Shown one piece after another: positions 53,380 to 64,000 of a DNA stretch of 64,000 nt (positions are counted from its first letter, which is position 1; every line of letters begins with the position of its first letter). The notes under the pieces are model-generated. The model was not told the origin of the DNA and did not search any database. It worked only from the letters and a program-made list of their open reading frames with translations. Both the position numbers and the translations under genes were made by a program. The stretch comes from Lepisosteus oculatus (taxonomy: Eukaryota; Chordata; Actinopteri; Semionotiformes; Lepisosteidae), in contig NC_090706.1 of NCBI RefSeq assembly GCF_040954835.1, positions 28,033,148 through 28,097,147 on the forward strand, in the 5' to 3' direction.

Positions 53380-53940
53380 TTGGGGAGCCAAGGAACGCTT
53401 ACAAAAGTGACCAAATTGAACTCGAGGGCCCCTTTGCGTTTCTTGAGATAAGCCAGGAGAATGACAGGTCCTGTGAGAGCTCCGAGCAGGGGGGGGCAGT
53501 ACCTGTGGAAGATTGCCTCCGGGCCCCCTGTCGTCTCTCGTCCGGCCTGGCGGCAGGAGAGTGTGCCCCGGGGAGGCCTCTGTCCTGCCAGATGGCGTTC
53601 CTCTCCCCCTCTGGGGGCACGGTGTGACCTGCGAGAGTGGCCGTGGCGTCTGCCCGGGGGCGGAGCGCTGTCGCCCCAGGTCCTGCAGGTCCGAGCAGGC
53701 CTCTGTCCCTCGCTGTGTGGTGGGGCCCACCCGCGTCCCCTGGCCTGCCGGCGTCCAGCAGGAAATAAAGCGAGAGCAAGGGCGCAGGGGCTCCATCTGC
53801 AGCCTCCGTTCTGCAGATCTGACACGGTTCAAACGGGTTTTGGTTACTTTTGCGGGGTGGGGGTGAAACGTCTCCAGCGATTGAGAGAAGGAACCGAATT
53901 GCACAGCCCACATCTCTCTTTTTCCATTTGAGTACATCGA
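53380..53940 (-). other. GC-rich pocket with a possible unrecognised membrane-protein exon
   Basis: Five overlapping long open frames on both strands mostly reflect GC content. One stretch on minus, 53500 to about 53405, is more suggestive: acceptor ttccacag, then YCPPLLGALTGPVILLAYLK and KRKGALEFNLVTF, then donor cttttg|taagcg written as ttt|gtaagc. It looks like a membrane helix with a basic stop-transfer. I do not recognise a family and no neighbouring exon was found. Confidence 0.25.
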
Positions 53941-54124
53941 ATGCTTGAGCTTGTTTTTTTTTTCAGGTCTCGAAGTGTTCGGCGCATAACGTCGATTCCC
54001 CTGGATTTAACAACAGAAATTAGGATTTTCCAGTGCCCACGTCTTGTGCTGGCGGCAAGACTCGGTTTCTTTAAACCAACAGCACTATCAGAATTCCCAA
54101 GGGCCTGTGCTGTGGGCGACTGAA

Positions 54125-54430
54125 GCAGATTCAAGAACGTTAGTATGGTCACAACCAAGAGAGGAGATCTTTTGGCCTCTCTGGTAATTGATCCAAGGAA
54201 CTTATCCAACTGTTTCTTGAAAGAAGCCAGCGTATCGGCTTTAAAAACATGGCTAGGCAGCTTGTTCCACACCCCCACTACCCTTTGTGTAAAGACGTAT
54301 CTCCTGTCCTGATTGAAAAAGCTTATCCTTCTGTTTTTTTAAAATAAGCCAGGTTATCGGTTTCAACAACATGGCTGAAAAGCTTGTTCCACACCCCCAC
54401 CACCCTTTTTGCAGAAGTGCCTCCTGTTCT
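54125..54430 (-). repeat. Two partial copies of a retroelement-like repeat
   Basis: The minus strand gives GVWNKLPSHVFKADTLASFK at 54125-54285 and a second, shorter copy (gtgggggtgtggaacaagct) at 54320-54430. Both match 39175-39405. They look like the C-terminal end of a LINE-type protein. Confidence 0.65.
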
Positions 54431-55620
54431 ATAAAACATGATGGACCGTTACCCCCAAGGACTGCACTGGGGAGTCCTGAACTTAGTTGAAAACTTCATC
54501 TTTGGTATTAATCCTTGTCAATAAATTCAGGGCTTCCCAGTTCAGGGGTCCAATGGCCTCAGCGTCTGCTAGCTTCAACTCCAATGGAGCTTTAACAATG
54601 ACCTAATTGAGCCCAAGATTTAACTAATCACTAATTAGACCTTTTGGAATTGTTTCTAGTTTTGGAACCATCAGAGATTTAAATTTACCCGTTCATCATC
54701 TTAAGCAGCTTAAACACCACTTGTTAGGAGCAGAAAACAATTCGGTCAAATCAAGTTATTAGTTCAGTTAAGAAAACCGAAAGTCCAGCTGAGTCGAAAA
54801 ACATTATTGAACAGCAGTCCTGATCGGAATACATGCTAATTGGGAATCTACCTTGAAGAGCCTGAGTCTGGCGGGCAGAGGATTCCTACATGAATTAAAG
54901 AAGTGAGACAAACTTCTCCATCTACAGCTTTTTTCTTCCTTGTTTTTTTTTCTATAGAAGCTGCAATCCAACTTGACAAGTTGAAAGTCCCAGTGTGGAA
55001 ATCACTCCTTGAACAGAAAAGAAGAGGAGGGGGGCAGTGGTTTTGAGTTTAAAAAAAAAACTCCATTTGTTTGTCTTTTCTTCCCTTTCTTATAAATGAC
55101 ATGGCCCTCTCTGAGGGCTTCATAAATGGTATATGAATTATTGAGCTCTCAGGTTTGAAGCTGTAAATGGCGTTTGGCTGTACTTATGGTTTCTGACATT
55201 CTGATCATGATTACATCTTTAATGCATGCATCGCCCCCTAAACACAGGACTCGAGAGCCTGAGCGATCCCACAGCATTTAAAAGCTTTCAAACTTCAGGA
55301 AGCCTTTGCAGAAATAAACATGCATGCACACACACACACATTAATAAAGAATACTGTATGTGCTGTTTAATACGTAGTTGGCCGACACTGTAATCCAGAG
55401 CAAAGGTTATAATTTCCTCTTTTGTACGTGCAGATCTGGGCACAGCTACATACAGTACCTTTCTCAGTGCTCCCTACCTGAGATCTGAGTCCATGGGCTC
55501 TCTGGTTAGAAGGAATACCCAGACTGAAGTACACACTCTTCATATTTCAACAGCCCACCACAAACTGGAGCTATTTTTTTCCAGCTCAGCGGATCGACCT
55601 CGTCTGTGACACAGCCCTCT
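54431..55620. other. Intergenic sequence
   Basis: AT-rich, with a short (CA)n run at 55327-55341. Nothing else recognisable. Confidence 0.5.
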
Positions 55621-55621
55621 T

Positions 55622-56157
55622 GTAATAATAATAATAATAATAATAATTGCTTACATGCATATACTGTAGCGCTTTTCTGGACACTGCGCTCAAAGCACTT
55701 TACAGGTAACGGGGACTCCTCTCCACCAGTGTGTAGCCCCACCTGGATGATGTGAGTGCTCAAGTATGCTCTTCACACACTGAGGAGAACAGAGTGATGA
55801 AGCAAGTTCATAGGTGGGGATTATTAGGAGGCCATGATTGGTAAGGGCCAGGGGGAAATTTGGCCAGGACACTGGGGTAACACCCCTGCTCTTTTGGAGA
55901 AACATCCTGGGATTTTTAATGACCACAAAGGTCATTTACATGTGAAGGACGGCACCTTTTTAAAGTAGTGGCCTCGTCACTATACTGGGGCATTAGGGAC
56001 CCACACAGACCACAGGGTGAGCGACCCCTACTGGTCCCACTGACACCTCTTCCAGCAGCAGCCTTAGTTTTTCCCAGGAGGTCTCCCATCCAGGTACTGA
56101 CCAGGCTCACACCTGCTGAGCTTCAGTGGGCTGCCAGCTGTGAGTTGCAGGGTGATT
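55622..56157 (-). repeat. 5S-headed SINE, full length
   Basis: Runs from the (taa)n tail at 55622 through agcactttacaggtaacggg to the head (acacctgctgagcttcagtg reversed) and ctgcagggtgatta end. Confidence 0.9.
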
Positions 56158-59100
56158 ATGGACACCAGGGTATAGAGTGAATCACTGCAGGTCCAGCAGC
56201 TTCACACGTGGAGGCACATGGTCCTGCTGGTCACTGCAGCACCCGCATCCCCCAGAGGCTGGCCCGTGTGTCCTGCCACTCCAGCCCCTTACAGGAAGGA
56301 CGCCAGTCCACAATTTCAGTCTTCTCCAGGCTAACCGCAGACCCCCCCAGCCCCCAAGTCATGTCAACCCTGGCCTCCCTGTGCCCCAAGTCTCCTAGAC
56401 AGGAGGAACATCAGAGACCATCATCCCCTAGCACTGATCTCATTTGAGAGCCTCAAATTGCCATCTTTTCACTCGTCCCTCTCTGAGCGCGTCTACCCTG
56501 CCTTTATCACACCCGTCTCCTGCGCCCTGCCCCGTCTTCCTCCCCTCTGCCTCTCCTCATCACCCCCTGAGGGAGGCCCCACAGACTGACAGGCTGAGGC
56601 AGCTCCCTGCTCTATCCTCTCATACGCGTCGAGCTGGTGTTTCCACAAGCGCGGGGGCTGTTTGAGGGAACAAACATGTCGGAAGTGAAAAGGGCCCACC
56701 CTGCGGTATAAATGGAAACAATTCCTTGAAGCGATCGCTGTAGCTTTACTTATTTTTTTCCCCCGAAGCAGGAAAGTGAATGATGGCCAAGTGCTTTACG
56801 CACACAGTATACACATGGGACCATTAGTTATTCTGTAGCCATGCAAATTAAACAAAGAGAAAAAAAATGATGTATGATTAATAACCTTCGAAAAGCTCTT
56901 AATGTTTAATCAGTCTCTGTGTCACTTTAATATTGAATCTCTTTGGTAACTTCCTGGGTCAAGTCCGGAGGTGAAGACATTGATTTGTAACCAGGAGACA
57001 CCCATGCCCATTTTTAGGACCCACAGCAAGACCTCTGGAATTGGGGTTACAAGGACTGGCACGTTTGTATTTCGGAAGGATTAAAGGGTTAAAGCTCGCC
57101 TGTGTCTGGGTGGGGTCAATTCGGAATTGAAGTTCCACTGTAATGAATGTGCTCAGCAGGGAGAGAGCACTGGGCAATGCTGTGTGTCCCAGATCCCAGA
57201 CTGGGCTGAGGTCCTGTCCTCATGGGAGGACCGTCAGGGACTTTAAACCTGTTTCAGGACAGTGCAGAGGCAGCTGGGGCTGAAACCACCTCCTTCTCTC
57301 CCTCCTGCTCCGTCAGGGTCCGTGCACGAGGATCTCACAGGGGAACAGAGGGGTTTGGGATGTGACTTCACATTAAAATGGGCTGCAACACTGAGCAGAT
57401 TCACAGCGGAGAACGGGGGTTGCTGGTTTCCAGGAATCCCAGTCTAAAATGCTCTGTTCACTACACAAAACACCACAAGAGGCCTGATGTCTCCATTACA
57501 CTGTAGAAGCAGCACTCCGGGCTGTTCAGATCTTGTAGAAATAAGATCTAAAGCCCCAGAGTTTCTTCCGCTTGTTGCTAAAACACCAGTACACACTTTA
57601 TCCCGGCACCACAAAGGACAATGGTCACACATTCTGATGACATGTTCCTAGAGCCTACCCAGTCCCAGCCCGATGTAACTGTTTAACAGAGACTCCAGGG
57701 GCGACAGCTTCCACAGTGCAGCAGCCACCAGGGAGAGGGGCAAAGCAAGGCCGTGTTTCTCAGGCACGAGCATCGCAACAGCTTAGTTCATGACGGAGGC
57801 CCTGTGGAGCTCGTTTCACAGAGGAAGTGAAAATCCCAGTGCTGCCCCTCCAGCAGTAGTGCTCTTTTCCCCAACTCAAGCATTGCTCAGTGAAACCGGG
57901 AAAACGAAAAAACATTGTTCAACAAGCATTTTTCTGGCTTCTATTTTGACCTGGGGAAACCTGTCCACCGGGACTAGTCCTGTCCAGCGCTACACTAAAG
58001 GCCCCTGCTGGTGTACAAGCAGAAGTGAGAGAAGAGGTTCAGACTTATCCCCGGTAATGCCTTCTTTCACATTCCTCCAAGTAAAGAAGTTCCCAGCTGC
58101 TCTCGTCTGCAGTAAAACCGATGCACTGGCCAAAATATTAGGAGTTGCCCGTCAAAGTGAACACAACAAGCCCCAGATCCCCATGCGTCTGAAGACTGGC
58201 GGGATGTGCTGTACCCCTGCTCTCTGCAAGGAGACTGGAGTGGGACCGGGTTGCAAACAGTTCAGAACGGAATTATTGCAGCCCAGCCTTTGAACTACAC
58301 ATGCTTTGTCCTGATCAAGCTATTTTAGCTGTTTGCAACAAGTTATTGGGCGGAGGTAGGTGGAGTCACCAGTCAAAATATTAGAAAGCACCAACTGTAC
58401 TGAAAAGAAAAACATTTAAAAAAAACAAAACATTATAATCTAGACATTCACCAGCTTTGTGCTGCTGTGTGGTTTCTGGTCTAGAAGTGGAGGCAGACTG
58501 TTCACCTGTCGCGGAGATCTGACTGATACCGGGGGTTACTGGATCCACTTCTCAAAACAAAAAGCCAGTTTCCTAAACCAGCGCAAACACTCCGAGGTTC
58601 CAGTGTGCAAGCAGGCAGCGCTGATGGTGTGAGAAACCAATGCCACAGCTTTAAGAATGAGGCGGGGAAGACACTTTGCTTCCACTGCCTCCAAGACGAG
58701 ATGACCTTGAATAGCACAACGAAAATAAACCCGTTGCAGACAGCATCAGCGCCACAGAAGAGTGGCAGAGGCTACATCTTCGCCCTGCTCGCCTTCTCTC
58801 TGGACAAGACTCAAGCTTGCTTTGGTACTGATCAAATATCCCTTTCTAGAAAATAAGTGACAGATCCAGTGAAGGGCAGGCCAAGCATCCTTGCTCCCAC
58901 AGACGCTAATGACAGAGCAGGGCATGGGCAGACCTGCCTGCTCCTCTGCCCCAAGTTCTCTGCTCTAAATAAAAGCCAGGCAGAGGAAATAAAAAAAAAA
59001 AAGAGCACTTAATACGAATTGTCAACTGTTGATCTATTCAGAGCCCGAATTGCATGTGACAGTGACACTTCACAGCACATTGCCCTGGATCTGTGTTAAA

Positions 59101-60035
59101 GCTGACAGGCCATCGCTAGGCCTACTGGATTATTAATGAACCGCAGTCTCTTAAGCAGATGCATATTCATTAGCTGACCAGCTGGCACAGGTTTGCAGAT
59201 GTCAGCAGTCAGACAGTTCTGTCTTATCGGCAGCCCAGCCCCAAGAATAAAGATCTTTAACTGCTAAATGAGGCTACGCAACCCCCCCTTCCCCATCTCT
59301 CTCTCCCAAAGAACATCAGTGAGATTCGGTGGAAGGGCTCTGCAATCAATATATTAATGAGCATCACGGCAGCAGTTAGAAACACAATATGCCTGTGCAA
59401 ATATTAGATTGCATTGTCCCTGCCATATTTCCTTAGCCCCTGAAGCCAAGCCAGGAACAGACGGCTTCCACTTTATTTAAAAATCCAAACACTTGCCAAA
59501 TGGAACTCCTTTGGAGCCTCAGACAGATTTCACCTATTGCAGGGGGTCTCCAGTGCCGATTCCTGGGGTCTCAGTATGTCTGCAGACTTTTCATTGCTAC
59601 CCAACTTTCGATGACCCAACATGGGCTCAGTCGGAATTAACTTCACTGGACCCACTGAACAAGTGCTCTTCAGGTGCCGTTTCCATGAGGGATGTAGAAA
59701 ACCCTCAGACACACTGGCACCTCCAAGACAAGGCCTGCAGACCGCCCCCCAACGCATTCCGAATGAGAGGACCAGCACAACATCACACAAAGAGAAGCAT
59801 TCAGCAGCATTTGTGAAGAATGACTCAATTCCACGTCTCCACACATCATATTTCCATATCATAGCAGTGTGGCACACAAATCACAGAGTGGGATAATCAT
59901 GCTGTGAAGTGCCCACGCCAACTGCATGATGATGCCAATCGGAGGAATTATACAATATACATAAATAACCCACAGTTTTCCCCACCTTCTTGGTTGATCT
60001 CAAAATAAGCAAAGCTGGGTCTGGTCAAAACTAGG
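56158..60035. other. Intergenic sequence
   Basis: No gene recognised. 56170-56700 is C-rich. 56820-56950 and 59040-59240 are AT-rich blocks with homeodomain-like taat sites. 58966-58995 has aataaaagcc followed by an A12 run, possibly the end of an old retrocopy. Open frames here (for example 57790-58293) show no domain. Confidence 0.45.
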
Positions 60036-60039
60036 GTGG

Positions 60040-60440
60040 AAGGTATCCAAGGAAAACTAGGCAAGTGGAGTTGGTGGACCAGTAGGTGGAGCTCTTCCCC
60101 CAACTGGACCAGATCTCCAAACCAACATCCCAGTACGTGAGCAGGGACACTGTGCTACAGAAGGTACCATCATTCAGAATGGGACAATTCAGCTGAATCC
60201 CTGAATACCTCGATTGAATATCCCATTGCTTGTAAGAGAAGGGGTGTTACCCCTGGTTTTCTGCCAAATTTGACTCTTTTGGCCTACCCAGACTGCTCTA
60301 TCAACAAGTTCCCCTTTTAATTCAGCTGGTGAAGTAATTTCTCGCTTCTCCACCTGATCAAGCGGCTCACGTCACCCAGGTGGGCCTGCACTTCACCGGT
60401 GGATGAAGAGGGACAGCGCAGCCAGAGCACTGCAACTTGA
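60040..60440 (+). repeat. Ancient diverged copy of the 5S-headed SINE
   Basis: It follows the same order of blocks as the young family at low identity: ccaaggaaaactaggcaag, gcagggacactgtgctacag, gaaggggtgttacccctggt, tctgccaaatttgact, cacccaggtgggcctgcact. Confidence 0.6.
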
Positions 60441-61059
60441 CCAATGCTGTCCGATCTTCCAGAAAAGTAACAACTGACATGGAAAAACCTGAGACTGGCA
60501 TCAATACAGTAACTGAGACAAAAAAAGCCCAACAAAACAGAGCAAAACCCTTCTTAATGAGCTCTGGTTTAATCAGTCCCAAACCAATAGACACTTACAA
60601 AGTGTACTGGCACTCAGTAAAACAAAATGTGAATTATTAGCAGTCCACCACCTCGCAGGGACCCTTGGTTTGGATCAGGAAATGGGCAGAACCTTTACAG
60701 CCAGGGTTTAGGACTCCTGTAGTCGCTGGCTTGTTTCTCACTCCCCCAGGGCATCCCAAATTCAGCTTCCCAGCCTGGCTTTCCTGCAAACGCTGCTGGC
60801 GGAAGATCAACAACCGTCACTTGATCAAACAAAAGTCTACCAACAGCTCGGCAAATTCTTTTTATTTAAATATTACTGATACTTGAACCACAGTCGTCTC
60901 ATTCTGAAACACATGAATGTAACACAGGAAGAAACCTGGAACTGAGCATGCAGAGATTTCCAGATCAAGACGGCAAAGGCTGTCGAAAATGGTTTAGTTC
61001 CCCAGAAAGCACCGACTCCCACTTCTCAGCTGGAGTGTGCTGGTGGTGGGGGGAGGCCA

Positions 61060-61450
61060 GAAGGGCAGTGTATCCGGGCCGGATTAATGTTCAGTACTTC
61101 TGGAGCAGGAAAGGCTTTTGATAAGAAATTAAATGCACCCTGTTCTTGAAAGATCAAAAACCTTTGGAGCATTAATTACACTGCCTTTCATCCCTGGCTT
61201 AACAAATGAAAAGCCTTCATCCCACAACCCACTGTCCCCTCCCTGTAAGCTAATATTGCCTTAATTCGGATCTAATTAGAAACAGTAGAGCCAGGGATGA
61301 AAACAGGGAAAGTTGTACTTGGTCATGTCATTGTTCGTGTCACAGTTTTCAATTAACAGAGTTCTGAGAAGCAAGGGACAGCAGTCTGTGACTTGACAGC
61401 TCCTATTAAAACTCGCACGTTCCTCTTTCATGAGCCACAATAGAAAGCAG
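61060..61450. promoter_or_regulatory. Candidate conserved noncoding element
   Basis: An even-composition stretch rich in homeodomain-type sites (attaat, ctaattag, cattaattac, caattaac) with no repeat signature. Suggestive of an enhancer; conservation cannot be tested here. Confidence 0.25.
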
Positions 61451-61783
61451 ACCCACTATTCAGGACTAATACAACTCAAATAATGAGCCTGCAAACATGT
61501 TTTAATTAACTGTTTAATGTTATACATAAAAGATCATTATGATTACAATCAAAACAGACTTGTAATGGATTGAAAAGAAATTTCCATTGTTTAAGAAAGA
61601 GGAGGCTCTCGTTTCCTTTTACATTTGCATAACTAATAGTGTTTTATTTTTAGTAACGCTCCCACCCCTAAAAGCACACACCACAGATTTTAAACGTTAC
61701 AGAACTATCGTGATTGAAAATATTTTAAAAAAATAACTAGCCCCTCTTGAATAATCATATTAAAAAAAATAAACATTTGGTCA

Positions 61784-63266
61784 TTTATTAATGTATAATG
61801 CCTTGGAAACTGACGGAAGGCTGGTCTGTCTGTGGCCATGTACACAACAGCGTTTGAAAATGCCTCTGCTCACACGACACACAAGCTTTTATACACTCTG
61901 AACAAAAACCAAACAACGTGCAACCTTCTTTGCCCATCAGTGTAGGTCTGATTTCACACAGCCCATGGCCCGACAGGTCTCTGTCACACAGCTAAGCTTC
62001 CTGTGCCCCCACCCTGTGCTCTGGGTGTCCAGCTGTGCTTGTGCACGGCTCCCTTACTGACAACCTCCACCACCCCTGGGCTCACTCTGTCCGGACAGCC
62101 AGAAATCACACACTTCCTTCTTCGGTTACAAAGACTTGCATAATTCATGTTAAAAAAACCCACCCAAACGTAACCTAGTAAACTGAATGAGGATCTGGGG
62201 TGTGGAATAAAAATATTTTTGTACATATATACTTTGTGGATGTCAATTATGGCCGGTGATAAATACTGAATGTTGCCTTTCCTTGATGAGGTCGTTTTCG
62301 GCAATGTAAAGGCAACTGACTGGCCCTCAGTTCCCCCGTATTAAAGTAAAGACCAATAACCCGGCGTGGGGATACTGCTTCTTCTAAAACTACAGTTATT
62401 TGTTATTTGGATGAAAAAATCTGATCATACTTTAAAAAAATAAACCCATCAGAAAGGCCACAGAGAATCCCTGTAGTTAAAACAGCCTTTCAGTTATTCC
62501 TTTTTTTTCTCATATTAACAGCCCACTTTTAGAATGCAGGATTACTGTATAAAGTACAAAGATCATTAGGATTAAGCATGGTAAACTAGCAGAAAAAACG
62601 TTTGCCCATGTTAAAAGACTGTCTCTGGTGACAATATCATTAAAGATACTAAGGTTTTTTGTTTGTTAAGTCTGCCATCTGGATCTTGATACGTTTTCAA
62701 TAATTCTTCAGCAATGCAATAATTTATTCGTTTTCACAACCAAAGAAATATTTACAAATTTGACCATCATAATTCTTTGATTCACTGTCTGACCGATGGA
62801 CAATGCGAGGTTATATATGGAATGACATTTCACAGGTTAAAAAAAGGAGGGTGGGGACAGGAAACAAAAGGATAAAAGGAAAGAAAACAAAATCAGAATT
62901 ACTTGACTTCTCAGTTCTCCTGGACCTCTGCTATGTGTTTTTGTCAGGAGAGTAAAGCTGTCTTCCCCCTGGCTTTCACATGAATCAAACTACTTGCTGC
63001 CAATGGGATGACTTAGCAGAGACTGCATTGTAAAGTAATGTACCAGTATATGATCATATACGCATTTTTGCCCCTATACAAAATTAGCCTCCATATATTT
63101 CAAAAAAACCAAACGGGTCCTTGGTTATAACCAATTTAAAGATACAAAAAAGGAAAAGACGGGTGACGGCATTTGATATTTTTCAAGTACTCTTTGTGTG
63201 CAGCTCTTATATTCCTTCATCACTGTATATTCAGAAAACTGCTCATCTGCGCAGACTTTTTTTTTT
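61784..63266 (-). other. clint1: Probable CLINT1 3' UTR
   Basis: AT-rich sequence without repeats after the CLINT1 stop. Candidate AATAAA signals on minus are at 62728-62723 (about 540 bases after the stop) and 61789-61784 (about 1.5 kb after it). Human CLINT1 has a long 3' UTR, which favours the distal site, by inference. Confidence 0.4.
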
Positions 63267-63604
63267 TCATTTGCCGAAGTTGGCAAAATTTGCAAAGGCA
63301 TCTTGCTTGGGCTGCACCATGGCCGGGGTCATGCCAGCTGCCATGCCCACTGCTGGCATGCCCATTCCCATGGAGCCTGGCACCCCCATTCCTGCCAGGG
63401 GCATTCCCATGTTCATATTCATCATTCCCTGATTGACTGTACCTACGGGGCCCGGAGCCACGCCCACAGGGCCCATGCCCACAGCCATGCCTGGTCCTGG
63501 CATCACAGGGGTTGAGGGCGGCCTGCCGGGCAGCGCCGAGGGCTGCATATTGAGGTTCATGCCCGCAAAGCTCTGGGCAACCATGTTCATGGGCGGCTGC
63601 ACAC
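63267..63604 (-). CDS. clint1: CLINT1 (epsinR) last coding exon
   Basis: CLINT1 is an epsin-related adaptor that binds clathrin, AP-1 and the SNARE Vti1b at the trans-Golgi and endosomes. This exon encodes its Met/Gly/Pro-rich C-terminal end: NMVAQSFAGMNLNMQPSALP, MPGPGMAVGMGPVGVAPGP, MNMGMPLAGMGVPGSMGMG, and finally MVQPKQDAFANFANFGK with stop at 63269-63267. The last 17 residues are near identical to human CLINT1. The acceptor is tctcacag at 63606-63605, with two leading bases completing a Gly codon. The ENTH domain and clathrin boxes are in exons beyond the right edge. Confidence 0.93.
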
Positions 63605-64000
63605 CTGTGAGAAAAGACATTCAAAAAACACATTAAAGAACAACTGCAGCTCCTATGTGTTTGGGCCATTGTCACAACCTCGGGAAAGTGCGCTTTGACT
63701 GCACAACTGCTTAAAAAATGTTTTGAGTTAATTTCCCATTTCAAGATGTAGGGCGAAAAATAAGAGGGCACTGAACTTGGAAGGGCAAAAAAAAAAACAC
63801 CCACAGACTGCTCCTCATCACAGTCATACTAATAATGTTTCTCTGATTATGGGCAATTTAAAATAAAAGCCTCGAAAACGCTAAATCGGTTATGCACCGA
63901 GACTGAGTGCACTGCTAAATCACATTACAGTCCCTTGCCCCCGCAAAAGACAAAAACAATTCTCAACTCGACGCAGGAAAATGAATCACTAGGAAGATCC
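63605..64000 (-). other. CLINT1 intron (partial)
   Basis: Intronic sequence up to the window edge, with no exon or repeat recognised. Confidence 0.6.

Noticed and set aside
53149..53937. 262-codon minus-strand gene
   Set aside because: Several other frames on both strands are equally open, so the length follows from GC content; only the small helix-like part is kept as a weak candidate.
57790..58293. 167-codon plus-strand frame
   Set aside because: No domain, no codon pattern beyond chance and no splice context.

Overview
The window is vertebrate nuclear DNA, most likely from a ray-finned fish. The evidence is small exons with GT/AG introns, five recognisable vertebrate genes, and fish-type repeats: a 5S-rRNA-headed SINE with a 3' tail reading tgtaaagcgctttgagtgg, a tRNA-headed SINE with the body motif acatgcaaactccacacag, and Tc1 elements. 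Retention of sox30, which as I recall is absent from zebrafish, together with this repeat set makes a non-teleost fish (gar, bowfin or sturgeon type) my preferred guess. This is inference only. The gene order adam19 - sox30 - thg1l - lsm11 - clint1 is the one I know from human 5q33.

Layout. 1-30153, minus strand: ADAM19, a membrane metalloprotease-disintegrin. I placed 19 coding exons by splice sites and homology, and all 18 junctions keep frame. The cytoplasmic tail runs off the left edge. Its 12 kb third intron and several smaller introns hold SINEs, minisatellites and Tc1 elements, including one Tc1 that looks complete. 31391-38009, minus: SOX30 (HMG-box factor), five exons, complete, about 654 residues. 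40781-46660, minus: THG1L (tRNA-His guanylyltransferase), six exons, complete, about 311 residues. 48844-52052, plus: LSM11 (U7 snRNP Sm-like protein), four exons, complete, about 350 residues. 63267-63604, minus: last coding exon of CLINT1 (clathrin interactor). 52053-63266 is mostly intergenic, with repeats, one GC-rich pocket that may hold an unrecognised exon, and the probable CLINT1 3' UTR.

The genes form no pathway. They are a conserved syntenic block of unrelated genes: cell-surface proteolysis, germ-cell transcription, tRNA maturation, histone pre-mRNA processing and vesicle traffic. THG1L and LSM11 are divergently transcribed from a 2.2 kb interval, and a ZNF143-like motif sits just upstream of the LSM11 start codon.

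The most interesting structures are repeat-driven: an intact Tc1 transposon, a perfect 44 bp foldback with a second related copy carrying a hammerhead-ribozyme-like core, a pair of inverted LINE/SINE composites around THG1L exons 1-2, and a duplicated 3' splice site just before the last LSM11 exon. I see no bacterial-style system, CRISPR array, or functional tRNA or rRNA gene.
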